From CAMCXT01 sp040403315 (lineage in GTDB: Bacteria > Bacteroidota > Bacteroidia > M30B66): 64,000 bases of DNA. Below are positions 7,835 through 16,826 of the stretch, in pieces; the first letter of the stretch is position 1; each line of letters begins with the position of its first letter. The position numbers and the translations under genes were made by a program. The notes beneath the pieces are model-generated. The model was not told the DNA's origin. It did no database searches and saw only the letters and a list, made by a program, of their open reading frames with translations. The DNA is taken from the NCBI GenBank assembly GCA_040403315.1, contig JBBAKX010000002.1, positions 248,001-312,000 of the forward strand, given 5' to 3'.

Positions 7835-9433
7835 TTATTGAGCAGGCACTGGCTCTAACCAAACTTTCAATCCTTTCTGATTGAAATCATGCAATACCAT
7901 AAATCCTTTTTTGAAAGATGAAATTCCTTTGTACAAAGCATAGGTATCGTTAGAATTGTCGGAATTGAAAGAATATTGAGCGTTTCCAGTTGCTTTTGCA
8001 AATTTGCCTAGTTTATTTAAATTCTCAGAAACCCAACGATCCATGTCGATGCTTGGGATAGATTCAGTTGATTTTTCACCAACAGGTAAAAAGTAAGCCT
8101 TGCTTTTAATTCCATCGTCGTTTCTGTAAACGATGATTTGCGTTCCATTTGCTTCAATTACCTCACGATAGCAAAAAAATCCACGACTGTGCATATACTG
8201 AGCAATAGCTAAACCTTTTTCTGAAGCAATTTTACCACTAACACGCGCTTCTTTGTTTGTTTTCGGAACCACTTGAATACCTATAAAGTTACCACTTGGA
8301 TCGAAGTTGAAGAACACGAAATCCAAAACTGTAAATCCAACTTCTGGACCTGCAGATGAAGAACCAGAACCACCACCTAACATAGCAGCAGCACCTGAGC
8401 CTGTCATGTTTGCGTTATTGGCCTTTTTAAATTGTTCAGAAATCACCATGTAGGAACCATCCATTTTCTGAATGACATCTTCGACCATCATCTTGGTTTT
8501 ACCACCTAACAATGCTGATGAAAATTCACCAGAAATTTGGTCTTTCATACTATCCCAACTTTTCTTGGTGAATTTTGAGATGTTGCCATCTGCTCCAATC
8601 AGGCAGAAAAACAAACCATCAGAATTTTTGTCATCGTATTTGCTTCCTTTGAAATACATTCCACCAGTTGCGATTTCATCTTTGCCGTTAATACGAATAA
8701 ATGCAGGAGCACCTCCATCTTCACCGTCAACTAGATCGGTAGAATAAGTTTGCTCACCAGTTTCAACATCATAACCTTGCACTGAAAAAACATAGTTATC
8801 AGATGATCGATTTGGGTTTTGTTCACGAAGGATATACAATTTATTGTTCATCACCTTTGAATCTTGCACTTTCCAAATTCCATCTTCAGGGATATGCGAT
8901 TTGGTCCACTTCGAATTCAAATCCTTATCGAGGCGTTCAATATCAAAACCAAATTTCTTTTCCTTCATTGGACGAAGGAGCACGAATTCTTCAGCATTTA
9001 ATACGTGGATGATTGGGAAATTCTCAGCTGTAAGTAAAGCTCTTCGAACATCCTCTTCAGTTTTCTTTTGAACCAATTCGCCTTTTGCATCGAGCGTAAC
9101 CATGGTTCTAGTCTTTTTCAAGGCATCCACAAAAATGAAGAGGAAATATTTCCCAGTAAAGGCTGAAGAAGCAATTTCAGAGAACTTTGTAACTTCTATT
9201 TCGGTGGTTTTAATTTCATTAAGTTCTTTATCATAAAGCTTTAAAACAAAATTAGCCATTCCTTTTGTCTCTGTTTTTTCTCCAAACCATGTGGTGAAGA
9301 CGATTTCACCATTGATTGATTTTACGCCAGAAAAGCCCCGAGCATTAGGAGCTTCGATTGTAACTTCCTGTGCAGAGAGTATTGCAGGAAAGCTTAGTAA
9401 AAGGAGAAATAATTTTTTCAATTGTTTTTTCAT
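7835..9433 (-). CDS. Secreted protein of unknown function
   Basis: The 532-residue product has a signal peptide ending near LSAQ. The mature part is rich in beta-strand with repeated short motifs separated by loops, which suggests a propeller-like or WD-like fold, but no repeat is clear enough to prove it. A low-complexity Gly/Ser/Ala loop lies at about residues 345-370. No enzyme motif or T9SS tail is seen. It is probably periplasmic or surface-exposed. It stands alone, with a shared terminator downstream. Confidence 0.75.
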   Translation of the reverse strand: MKKQLKKLFLLLLSFPAILSAQEVTIEAPNARGFSGVKSINGEIVFTTWFGEKTETKGMANFVLKLYDKELNEIKTTEIEVTKFSEIASSAFTGKYFLFIFVDALKKTRTMVTLDAKGELVQKKTEEDVRRALLTAENFPIIHVLNAEEFVLLRPMKEKKFGFDIERLDKDLNSKWTKSHIPEDGIWKVQDSKVMNNKLYILREQNPNRSSDNYVFSVQGYDVETGEQTYSTDLVDGEDGGAPAFIRINGKDEIATGGMYFKGSKYDDKNSDGLFFCLIGADGNISKFTKKSWDSMKDQISGEFSSALLGGKTKMMVEDVIQKMDGSYMVISEQFKKANNANMTGSGAAAMLGGGSGSSSAGPEVGFTVLDFVFFNFDPSGNFIGIQVVPKTNKEARVSGKIASEKGLAIAQYMHSRGFFCYREVIEANGTQIIVYRNDDGIKSKAYFLPVGEKSTESIPSIDMDRWVSENLNKLGKFAKATGNAQYSFNSDNSNDTYALYKGISSFKKGFMVLHDFNQKGLKVWLEPVPAQ

Positions 9434-9550
9434 GTTTTTGTGTTTATTCGGTGAAGGTAAACTTTATAAATTTGCAAATGATGCTTCTGCCATTTAATCA
9501 CAAATAAAGAAGTTATGTTTTTAAATAGAGTTCAATTTTAGTTTCTGCAA

Positions 9551-10165
9551 ATGAAAAAATGTATTTTTTATATTCTTGTTATTTTTACAAATTCTCTTCT
9601 TTCTCAAACAGAGAGAGAAACCTACGTCACTAAAATAGACTCTGCAAGACATCGAATTAAATTGGATATGATATCGGCTTCAAAGTCTCCAATTTCAATT
9701 GCAGATACTTCTTTTTTGCAATATTATCCTGCAGATTTTGAATGGAAATTGGAAGCTAAGATTACATTAACACCCAATGAAACTTCATTTGAATTGCCAA
9801 CATCATCTGGAAAAACAAAACTGTTTAAAAAATATGCTATTGCTAAAATGGTTTTTCAAGGTAAGGAATTTGAATTGAGTATTTATCAAAATCAAGCTTT
9901 TACGAATAATCCTGAGTTGATGGATCATCTATTTATTCCTTTTCTAGATGCTACAAATGGTGAATCGACCTATGAGGGCGGCCGCTATATCGATATTACC
10001 TTGCAGGATATTAAATTTGAAAAGACAACAATTGATTTTAATCTTTGCTATAATCCTTACTGCGCATACAGCAGCGGGTACAATTGTCCAATTCCACCTA
10101 CCGAAAACAGATTAAATATTTCCATTAATGCAGGTGAAAAAAAGTGGTCCAAAAGCGAGCATTAA
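9551..10165 (+). CDS. DUF1684 family secreted protein
   Basis: The 204-residue protein has a signal peptide (about residues 1-19). The rest matches DUF1684: LFIPFLDATNGESTYEGGRY in the middle and the Cys-rich end CYNPYCAYSSGYNCPIPPTE followed by NRLNISINAGEK. DUF1684 proteins are widespread and their biochemical role is unknown. The conserved Cys-x4-Cys and CPIPP region suggests a structural or metal site. The gene ends two bases before the converging frameshifted gene. Confidence 0.85.
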   Translation: MKKCIFYILVIFTNSLLSQTERETYVTKIDSARHRIKLDMISASKSPISIADTSFLQYYPADFEWKLEAKITLTPNETSFELPTSSGKTKLFKKYAIAKMVFQGKEFELSIYQNQAFTNNPELMDHLFIPFLDATNGESTYEGGRYIDITLQDIKFEKTTIDFNLCYNPYCAYSSGYNCPIPPTENRLNISINAGEKKWSKSEH

Positions 10166-10167
10166 AT

Positions 10168-10568
10168 TTAAATCGCCCGCATCTTATTTCCTCTTGGTTC
10201 GTGGGTTACCTCGGCCAAGCTAAGGACTTCCATAAGCGGAGAAACATACATGCCGAATCGTCCTCTAAATCCTTTTTTCAATCCGTACCATCCATTTACT
10301 GGATTTGATTCAGATCGGCACCAATATTCTACAGTTCCTACTTTTGCTTCTTTCTGTTCGTCGGCACTTCCTAATTCCATCCAGTCGGCATGTGATTTAA
10401 GCATAGCATGCAAATCCTCAATGCATTTAAATCATATAATAATATTGTTTTACCTACCACACACACGATAACTTTCTTCTCATCCTTTTCATCCAAATAC
10501 ATTTCATAGTCAGATGTTAATGGTGGTGTTTTTAGTTTCCACGGTTTTTCTTTAGTTCTTGTTTCCAT
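10168..10568 (-). pseudogene. Conserved small protein, broken by a frameshift
   Basis: Two overlapping minus-strand frames make one protein. The first starts at the ATG at 10568 (METRTKEKPWKLKTPPLTSD) and reads to LYDLNAL. The second continues with DLHAMLKSHADWMELGSADE through GLKKGFRGRFGMY to MRAI. The switch falls near 10418-10430 and needs one extra base, so one base is missing or was lost in assembly. From memory, small Bacteroidota proteins of about 130 residues have this exact order, so the reading is probably right. Function is unknown. Confidence 0.75.
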
Positions 10569-10638
10569 AAAATTATTTAAAATTAACCCGTTGTGCGGCT
10601 GAAATTGTACATAAATAAAGTATTTAAGAAAATGAAAG

Positions 10639-11046
10639 TTATAAACGAATATCATACACATCGCGCTCATTCCTTAAAAGATTAGGGTAATAAAATCCGC
10701 CAGGTTGATGAATAATTTCTACCAAATCGAACAATAAGGTATCTTTTGGCAATGCTTCAAAAATCAATGTAAATGAATAAGGATTATTAGCCTTAACTTC
10801 TGTCCAAGAAGGAGCTAAAGAAATATTCTCTGCATGCAATAATCGGCTTTTGTGCGAGGACGTTCTTGAAACCAAATATGTTGTTCTCCAAACACGAATA
10901 GCATATTCTTCCGGTTGCGGCAGACAAAAAACATGAACAATCACTTGTCCCTGAACTTCTGTTTGTTGAAGCAATGCAACCAATGCTTCAGGATTTACAA
11001 GGTTTTTTCTTGTTTTAACCTTTTCAGGCTCAATAATCAAAGGCAT
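10639..11046 (-). CDS. Conserved protein of unknown function
   Basis: This 135-residue soluble protein has no signal peptide. Its first part is mixed alpha/beta (residues 20-55, with VIVHVFCLPQPEEYAIRVW). The end is aromatic and ends VYDIRL. No family name is recognised. It lies 70 bases upstream of the frameshifted gene in the same direction and 43 bases downstream of a membrane protein gene, so the three may be one transcript. Confidence 0.65.
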   Translation of the reverse strand: MPLIIEPEKVKTRKNLVNPEALVALLQQTEVQGQVIVHVFCLPQPEEYAIRVWRTTYLVSRTSSHKSRLLHAENISLAPSWTEVKANNPYSFTLIFEALPKDTLLFDLVEIIHQPGGFYYPNLLRNERDVYDIRL

Positions 11047-11089
11047 AATTGATTGAATTTGAATGTCTTTTTCAATAATTAAAACTAAA

Positions 11090-11515
11090 TTAATGCTGTA
11101 TTAATTTTCTTAAGCTTATCAACCAAGCCCCAAGCCATGCAAATGGAATATATGCCAACAGAAGATCAATAATATTAAACCACCTAGGAGCGGGCAAAAT
11201 ACAAACCATCCAAATTCCACCAAACAAGAATACAAAACCAATGAATAAGGCCAATTTTAGTTGATTACTTGCCGCAATTAAGGCTGCTAATAAGGCCCCA
11301 ATTAATGTTCCTAATGCATGTGCTAAAAAAGGGAAAATAAAATGTTTAGGCTCAAGGAGTGGCATCGATGCTTTCAAGCCTGCTTCAGTAGTTAGATCAA
11401 AACCTTCTGGTGGAGGAATAATTGAACCCGATATATTGATCAGGCTCATGTTAACGATACCTCCAACAAAAACCCCAACTAAAACAGCAAGTATATTTCT
11501 ATTGATTGATTTCAT
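11090..11515 (-). CDS. Four-helix membrane protein, unknown function
   Basis: The 141-residue product has four hydrophobic segments at about residues 8-28, 58-83, 88-110 and 115-135. The first contains VGVFVGGIVNMSLI, and a Pro/Glu-rich loop follows at about 34-56. Similar small membrane proteins occur widely in Bacteroidota, without a known role. It may head a short minus-strand operon. Confidence 0.7.
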   Translation of the reverse strand: MKSINRNILAVLVGVFVGGIVNMSLINISGSIIPPPEGFDLTTEAGLKASMPLLEPKHFIFPFLAHALGTLIGALLAALIAASNQLKLALFIGFVFLFGGIWMVCILPAPRWFNIIDLLLAYIPFAWLGAWLISLRKLIQH

Positions 11516-11628
11516 TCACATTGATTTGATGTAAAGGTAACCTTTTGATTTCAAACCAAACAAGCACGTTATTGCTATTAAATTTTCAACTTATAGCAAT
11601 TTTAATAAGTAAATTCAAATAAATTTAA

Positions 11629-12240
11629 AATGAATTTAATTTATCCGTCTCAAGCCGATTATAATCGATTATATCCGTTTAAAATCGGGTAACCATCTCT
11701 TTTTTCTTTTCCTTGCAACGGGGAGGGGCTGATGGTGTTCCCAACAAAAAATTCAAACCACTGTCAAGCAAAAAGTATCAACAAGTGCTGTGAATTCTAA
11801 ACTCTCCGCTTTATCAATATTATCCAATTGCATAAATCTTTAACCAGCAACTCAAACCACAACTTGATTTAATTTATCCGTCTCAAGCCGATTATAATCG
11901 ATTATAACCGTTTAAAATCGATTACCCTTCTCTTTTTTCTTTTCCTTGCAACGGGGAGGGGCCGATGGTGTTCCCAACAAAAAAAACAAGACAATTGTCA
12001 AGCAAAAAGTATCAACAATTGCTGTGAATTCTAAACTCTCCGCTTTATCAATATTATCCAATTGCATAAATCTTCAGCCAGCAATTCAAACCCTAACTTG
12101 ATTTAATTTATCCGTCTCAAGCCGTTTAAAATCGATTACCCTTCTCTTTTTTCTTTTCCTTGCAGCGGGGAGGGGCCGATGGTGTTCCCAACAAAAAAAC
12201 AAGACTATTGTCAAGCGCTAATTTTCAACAATTGCTGTGA
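11629..12240 (+). repeat. Repeat array A: three long tandem units
   Basis: Three near-identical units fill most of the 809-base gap 11516-12324. The marker GATGGTGTTCCC recurs at 11731, 11964 and 12178, giving spacings of 233 and 214 bases; unit 3 lacks about 20 bases. Each unit has TTTATCCGTCTCAAGCCG, then CGATTATAATCG (a perfect 12-bp palindrome, in units 1 and 2), a GGGGAGGGGC block with a possible GGG/CCC hairpin, and TGTCAAGC. Units 1 and 2 add GTGAATTCTAAACTCTCCGC and unit 3 ends early. The order GGGGAGGGG-GATG-TTCCC-GTCAAG-ATCAAC-AATTCTAA is shared with array B at 57.7 kb. No long reading frame is conserved. Confidence 0.85.
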
Positions 12241-12324
12241 AACACAAGCCAAAGTAATTTCTACAAACCTTATTGGAATTAAAATCGTTTGTAATATCTT
12301 AACTCCCAAAATCAACTACTCCAA

Positions 12325-13761
12325 TTGAATATCCTCCATATTGCTGCAGAATGCTATCCAGCCGCTAAAGCAGGCGGCTTAGGTGATGTTGTTGGCGCAC
12401 TACCTAAATACCTTAATCAAGCCGGACTTAAATCTGTTGTAATAATTCCTGGTTACCGCCAGAAATGGATTATAAATCAACCATTTGAGCACCTTTGGAG
12501 CGGCCTCGTTCGTTTAGGCGATATAAAAATACCTGTCCATATCCGCAGGCACACTGGCGATTCACTCGGATTCGAATTACTCATCGCAGATATTCCTGGA
12601 CTCTTCGATCGTGAAGGAATCTACACCGATCCGCAATCTGGCTATGGCTATTCGGATGAAACCGAACGATATATTGTATTTCAGCAATGTGCCCTTCAAT
12701 ATATCCAATCGCTCGACGAGAAACCCAATGTTATTCATTGCCACGATCATCACACAGGGCTAATCCCATTCATGGTAAAACATTGCCCTGAATTTAGAAA
12801 TCTGTCGCGTATTCCAACTGTATTCACAATCCACAACGGAGTTTATCATGGTTCGTTTGGCTGGTCGAAGGCTTGGATGCTTCCATGGTACGATGCCGAT
12901 TCAAATGGCCTTCTCGATTGGGCTGGAAATATCAATCCACTTGCATGCGGCATCAAATGCTGCTGGAAACTCACAACCGTTTCACCTGGATATTTATTGG
13001 AATTGCTCGCTTCTTCAAACGGTTTAGAATGGCTCATTAGAAACGAATTATCAAAATCCGAAGGCATAATCAATGGTATTGATAATCAGGTTTGGGATCC
13101 TCAATCAGATCCACTCATCGAAAACCGCCTTTACAATGATATTGGTCGATTTAAATCCGACAACAAAACTGTATTAAAGCAACGTTTCGAGATCCAAACA
13201 AACCAACCGCTCATCACTTTTATTGGTCGATTGGTGGCAGAAAAAGGCGCCGATCTACTTCCCGATGCAATTGCAAAATTCCTCCATGAAGGTGGAAAAG
13301 CTTCATTTGTTGTACTTGGTACCGGCGACCCAAAACTCAAAGATGCATTTCTAACTATGAAGCATCATTTCACCTCTTGGTTCGACACTTCCATCGAATA
13401 TAACGAAGCACTCTCGCATCAACTGTATGCAGGAAGCGATTTCCTTGTAATGCCTTCTCGCATTGAACCTTGTGGCTTGAATCAGCTCTACGCTTTCCGT
13501 TATGGCACCATTCCAATCGTAAGAGCAACAGGAGGTTTAGCCGATACAGTTACCGATGTTTCTCAACCCGATGGAAATGGAATTCGATTCGAGCACTTCT
13601 CCGTAGACGCACTTGCAGAAAGTTTTCACCGAGCAACTGCTGTTTATCATCATCCCGATGCCATGAACCAACTTAGAGCGCACAACATGCAACTCGACTA
13701 CAGCTGGGAAAAGGCTGCTAAATCATACATTCGTATTTATCAAAGCACAGAACATTTATGA
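12325..13761 (+). CDS. glgA: Glycogen synthase (ADP-glucose type)
   Basis: The 478-residue GT5 enzyme adds glucose from ADP-glucose to glycogen. The N-terminal ADP-glucose loop is AAKAGGLGDVVGALPKYL, a variant of the usual KTGGLGDV. The C-terminal half holds FIGRLVAEKGADLLPDA, the EPCGLNQLYAFRYGTIP catalytic/nucleotide site and ATGGLADTV. The length is normal. The first codon is TTG at 12325, directly giving MNILHIAAECYP, where homologs begin; no ATG fits. Repeat array A lies just upstream. It overlaps glgC by four bases (ATGA), so the two are translationally coupled. Confidence 0.95.
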   Translation: MNILHIAAECYPAAKAGGLGDVVGALPKYLNQAGLKSVVIIPGYRQKWIINQPFEHLWSGLVRLGDIKIPVHIRRHTGDSLGFELLIADIPGLFDREGIYTDPQSGYGYSDETERYIVFQQCALQYIQSLDEKPNVIHCHDHHTGLIPFMVKHCPEFRNLSRIPTVFTIHNGVYHGSFGWSKAWMLPWYDADSNGLLDWAGNINPLACGIKCCWKLTTVSPGYLLELLASSNGLEWLIRNELSKSEGIINGIDNQVWDPQSDPLIENRLYNDIGRFKSDNKTVLKQRFEIQTNQPLITFIGRLVAEKGADLLPDAIAKFLHEGGKASFVVLGTGDPKLKDAFLTMKHHFTSWFDTSIEYNEALSHQLYAGSDFLVMPSRIEPCGLNQLYAFRYGTIPIVRATGGLADTVTDVSQPDGNGIRFEHFSVDALAESFHRATAVYHHPDAMNQLRAHNMQLDYSWEKAAKSYIRIYQSTEHL

Positions 13762-15038
13762 GCGCAATTATTAAAATGGTCTGCCTGATTTTAGGCGGCG
13801 GACAAGGAAGTCGACTTTACCCACTCACTTCACACCGATCTAAACCAGCCGTGCCAATTGGAGGGAAATACCGTCTTATCGACATCCCGATTTCAAATTG
13901 TATCAATTCTGGCGTTCGCCGGATGTTTGTTGTTACGCAGTTCAACTCCGCGTCGCTCAATAGACACATCAAAAACACCTATCAATTCGATAGTTTTAGT
14001 CCAGGCTTCGTGGATATTCTTGCAGCTGAACAAACTCCGGGGTCTGATAAATGGTTCCAAGGTACAGCCGATGCTGTGCGACAAAGTATGCACCACCTCA
14101 ATTCGCATGAGTACGATTATGTGCTCATTCTAAGTGGCGATCAACTGTACCAGATGGATTTTAAACAGATGGCAGAATTTCACATCGCGCAAAAAGCTGA
14201 TCTCACAATCGCTACAATTCCTGTTGTTGCTAAAGAAGCTTCTGAGTTCGGTATCATGAAGGTGGATAAAAAAGGCTACATCAGTTCCTTCATCGAAAAA
14301 CCTGCTGCTCCACTCCTACCCGACTGGACTTCCCCGGTTCAAAACGCATTGAAGAAAAAAGGCCGTGAATACCTTGCTTCAATGGGGATTTACATTTTCA
14401 AAAGAGAAGCCCTTGAGAAATTGTTTGAAGACCATCCTGAAGCAACCGACTTTGGCAAAGCTATTATCCCTGCTGCAATCCAAACAGGCTTCAGCGTTGC
14501 GTCATATCAATTTGATGATTATTGGACCGACATTGGAAATATCCGTTCCTTCTATGAAGCAAATTTGGAACTGTGTGGAGATATTCCTCGGTACAATTTG
14601 TTCGATAACCACAAGCGAGTTTTTACTAGATCTCGCGCTTTGGCACCTTCGAAATTCTTTGGAACGAGACTCAACAAATCGATTGTGGCCGAAGGATGCA
14701 TCATTCACGCTAAACTAATTGATTATAGCCTGATTGGAATCCGTTCGAGAATTGGTGCCAAAACAGTGGTGAAAAATTCCATTGTCATGGGAAATGATTT
14801 CTATCAAACCCTCGATGAAATCGTTCACAAGAAAGATGAGATTCATGTTGGGATCGGGAAAAATTGCCACATCGAAAAAGCTATCATCGATAAAGACTGC
14901 CGAATTGGTGACAATGTAGTCATCAAAGGAGGCGATCAACTTCAGAATATTGAAACCGAAATGTATTGCATTGTTGAGGGAATTGTTGTGGTGAAGAAAA
15001 AAGCAATCATCCCAAGCGGGACAAAGATTGGCGAATAA
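13758..15038 (+). CDS. glgC: Glucose-1-phosphate adenylyltransferase
   Basis: The 426-residue enzyme makes ADP-glucose and pyrophosphate from glucose-1-phosphate and ATP, the controlled step of glycogen synthesis. The nucleotidyltransferase domain has the LGGGQGSRLYPLT loop, GGKYRLIDIPISNCINSG, the metal-site region LSGDQLYQMD and the sugar-phosphate loop FIEKP. The C-terminal third is a left-handed beta-helix with hexapeptide repeats. It follows glgA with an ATGA overlap, so product and user are made together. No terminator is clear after it. Confidence 0.96.
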   Translation: MSAIIKMVCLILGGGQGSRLYPLTSHRSKPAVPIGGKYRLIDIPISNCINSGVRRMFVVTQFNSASLNRHIKNTYQFDSFSPGFVDILAAEQTPGSDKWFQGTADAVRQSMHHLNSHEYDYVLILSGDQLYQMDFKQMAEFHIAQKADLTIATIPVVAKEASEFGIMKVDKKGYISSFIEKPAAPLLPDWTSPVQNALKKKGREYLASMGIYIFKREALEKLFEDHPEATDFGKAIIPAAIQTGFSVASYQFDDYWTDIGNIRSFYEANLELCGDIPRYNLFDNHKRVFTRSRALAPSKFFGTRLNKSIVAEGCIIHAKLIDYSLIGIRSRIGAKTVVKNSIVMGNDFYQTLDEIVHKKDEIHVGIGKNCHIEKAIIDKDCRIGDNVVIKGGDQLQNIETEMYCIVEGIVVVKKKAIIPSGTKIGE

Positions 15039-15091
15039 AAACTGGATTTTTAGGTTTCTCTAAATTTATTTTTCGCAGGATGAAAATAAAC

Positions 15092-15099
15092 TATCTTTG
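15092..15099 (+). promoter_or_regulatory. -7 box of the metal importer operon
   Basis: TATCTTTG matches TAnnTTTG and ends 18 bases before the ATG of the substrate-binding lipoprotein. A TTTTTCG stretch lies about 20 bases upstream as a weak -33 element. This makes the importer operon separate from the glycogen genes. Confidence 0.55.
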
Positions 15100-15117
15100 T
15101 GAGGAATAAGATTTTGT

Positions 15118-16035
15118 ATGAAGTGCATAAATAAACTATTGATCATCTTACCGCTGCTGTTTTTTATCGCATGTGGAAGTCCAGAAAAATCAACAAACTC
15201 AAGAAAAAAGATAGTCGCAACAACTGGAATGGTGGGCGATGCTGTGAAGAATCTTGTGGGCGACATTGCCGACGTTGAAGTCCTCATGGGCGCTGGAGTC
15301 GATCCACACTTGTACAAGGCTTCCCAGGGCGACATGGAAAAGCTCTCGAAAGCCGATATAATCGTTTACAGCGGTCACCATTTGGAAGGTAAAATGACAC
15401 AGGTGTTTGAAAAAATGCGTCGCAACAAACCTGTAATTCCATTGGGTGAACTTGTTCATGAAAATCGCTATCAACGGGCGCAAGAAGGCAGCAATGTGAT
15501 AGATCCACACATCTGGATGGACATCAAATCATGGTCAACTGGAATTTGGAATCTCCGAAGTGATCTTATCGATCTATTCCCAAACGATTCGGCAAAGATT
15601 GAAAGCAACCACGAGCAATATCAGAAGGAACTCATAAAAACAGATTACCAAATAGAGCTGTTGATGGGTTCGATACCGAAAGATCAAAAGGTAATCATCA
15701 CTTCGCATGATGCATTTCGATATTTCGGACTTGCTTACGGCATCGAAGTGAAAGGTTTGCAAGGTATTTCTACCGTTTCAGAATACGGATTACGCGATGT
15801 GAGTGACATGGTAAACTTCATTGTAAACCGAAAAATAAAAGCTGTATTTGTGGAAAGTTCCGTTTCAGATAAATCGCTTCAAGCCGTTATTGAAGGATGC
15901 GCCAAAAAAGGCCACCAAGTAAAAATCGGTGGAAAGCTATTTTCTGATGCGCCAGGTGCGGATGGAACACCCGAAGGCACTTACTGCGGAATGCTGCTTC
16001 ACAATGCCCGAACAATCCAAAAAGCCCTGAAATAA
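15118..16035 (+). CDS. Mn/Zn ABC transporter substrate-binding lipoprotein (TroA/ZnuA type)
   Basis: The 305-residue cluster A-I solute-binding protein captures Mn(II) or Zn(II) for the ABC importer encoded downstream. A lipoprotein signal ends in FIACG. Metal ligands expected of the family are present: His in GVDPHLYK, His in IDPHIWMD, His in ITSHDAFRYFG with Glu in VFVESSVSDKS, and an Asp near LFSDAPG. The long His-rich loop typical of zinc-specific ZnuA proteins is absent, which mildly favours manganese. It starts the operon and is two bases from the ATPase gene. Confidence 0.93.
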   Translation: MKCINKLLIILPLLFFIACGSPEKSTNSRKKIVATTGMVGDAVKNLVGDIADVEVLMGAGVDPHLYKASQGDMEKLSKADIIVYSGHHLEGKMTQVFEKMRRNKPVIPLGELVHENRYQRAQEGSNVIDPHIWMDIKSWSTGIWNLRSDLIDLFPNDSAKIESNHEQYQKELIKTDYQIELLMGSIPKDQKVIITSHDAFRYFGLAYGIEVKGLQGISTVSEYGLRDVSDMVNFIVNRKIKAVFVESSVSDKSLQAVIEGCAKKGHQVKIGGKLFSDAPGADGTPEGTYCGMLLHNARTIQKALK

Positions 16036-16037
16036 CT

Positions 16038-16826
16038 ATGATTATCAACGTTCAGGAACCTTCCTTAGAAGCACACAATCTTACTGTAATTTACCACCGG
16101 AAGCCTGTACTTTGGAACATCGATTTTTCCCTTCCCAAAGGGGAAATTATCGGAATCATGGGCCCAAACGGCGCTGGTAAATCAACCCTCATCAAAGCCA
16201 TTCTTGGACTCGCTCCATTGAATTCTGGATATTCAAAGATCTTCGGAAAATCCCTCAACGAAGTACGAAAGCAAGTGAGTTATATCCCTCAACGCCAAAC
16301 CATTGATTGGGATTTTCCAGCTTCTGTTACTGATGTAGTTATGATGGGTAGATATCCATCGCTTGGGCTCTTCAAACGCATCACCAAAAAGGACCGAGAA
16401 ATTGTACAACAAGCTTTAGAACAGGTCAACATGACCGAATATGCAAACCGGCAAATTTCACAGCTATCAGGTGGTCAACAACAGCGAGTTTTTTTAGCTC
16501 GTGCATTGGCGCAACAAGCAGATTTGTATTTATTGGATGAACCTTTCGTTGGCGTTGATGCATCTACCGAAGCTGCTATCGTTCAACTTTTGAGGGACAT
16601 GAAAAATGAAGGCAAGACCATCGTTGTAGTCCACCACGATTTACATACTGCTGCCGAATATTTCAATTGGTTGGTGCTAATAAACGCTTCATTGATCGCT
16701 AGCGGTCCAACCGAAAAAGTGTTTACCGACGAACTGCTTAGAAACACATACAGCGGAAAGCTTACCGTGTTATCACAAGTGGGCGATATAATGCGTGAAC
16801 AGAATTTCCCGGTACGCGAAAAATGA
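16038..16826 (+). CDS. Mn/Zn ABC transporter ATPase
   Basis: The 262-residue ATPase powers the importer. It has Walker A GPNGAGKST, signature LSGGQQQR, Walker B LYLLDEPF and the H-loop VVHHDLHT. It begins two bases after the lipoprotein stop codon and overlaps the next permease gene by four bases (ATGA). All features are typical. Confidence 0.95.
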   Translation: MIINVQEPSLEAHNLTVIYHRKPVLWNIDFSLPKGEIIGIMGPNGAGKSTLIKAILGLAPLNSGYSKIFGKSLNEVRKQVSYIPQRQTIDWDFPASVTDVVMMGRYPSLGLFKRITKKDREIVQQALEQVNMTEYANRQISQLSGGQQQRVFLARALAQQADLYLLDEPFVGVDASTEAAIVQLLRDMKNEGKTIVVVHHDLHTAAEYFNWLVLINASLIASGPTEKVFTDELLRNTYSGKLTVLSQVGDIMREQNFPVREK

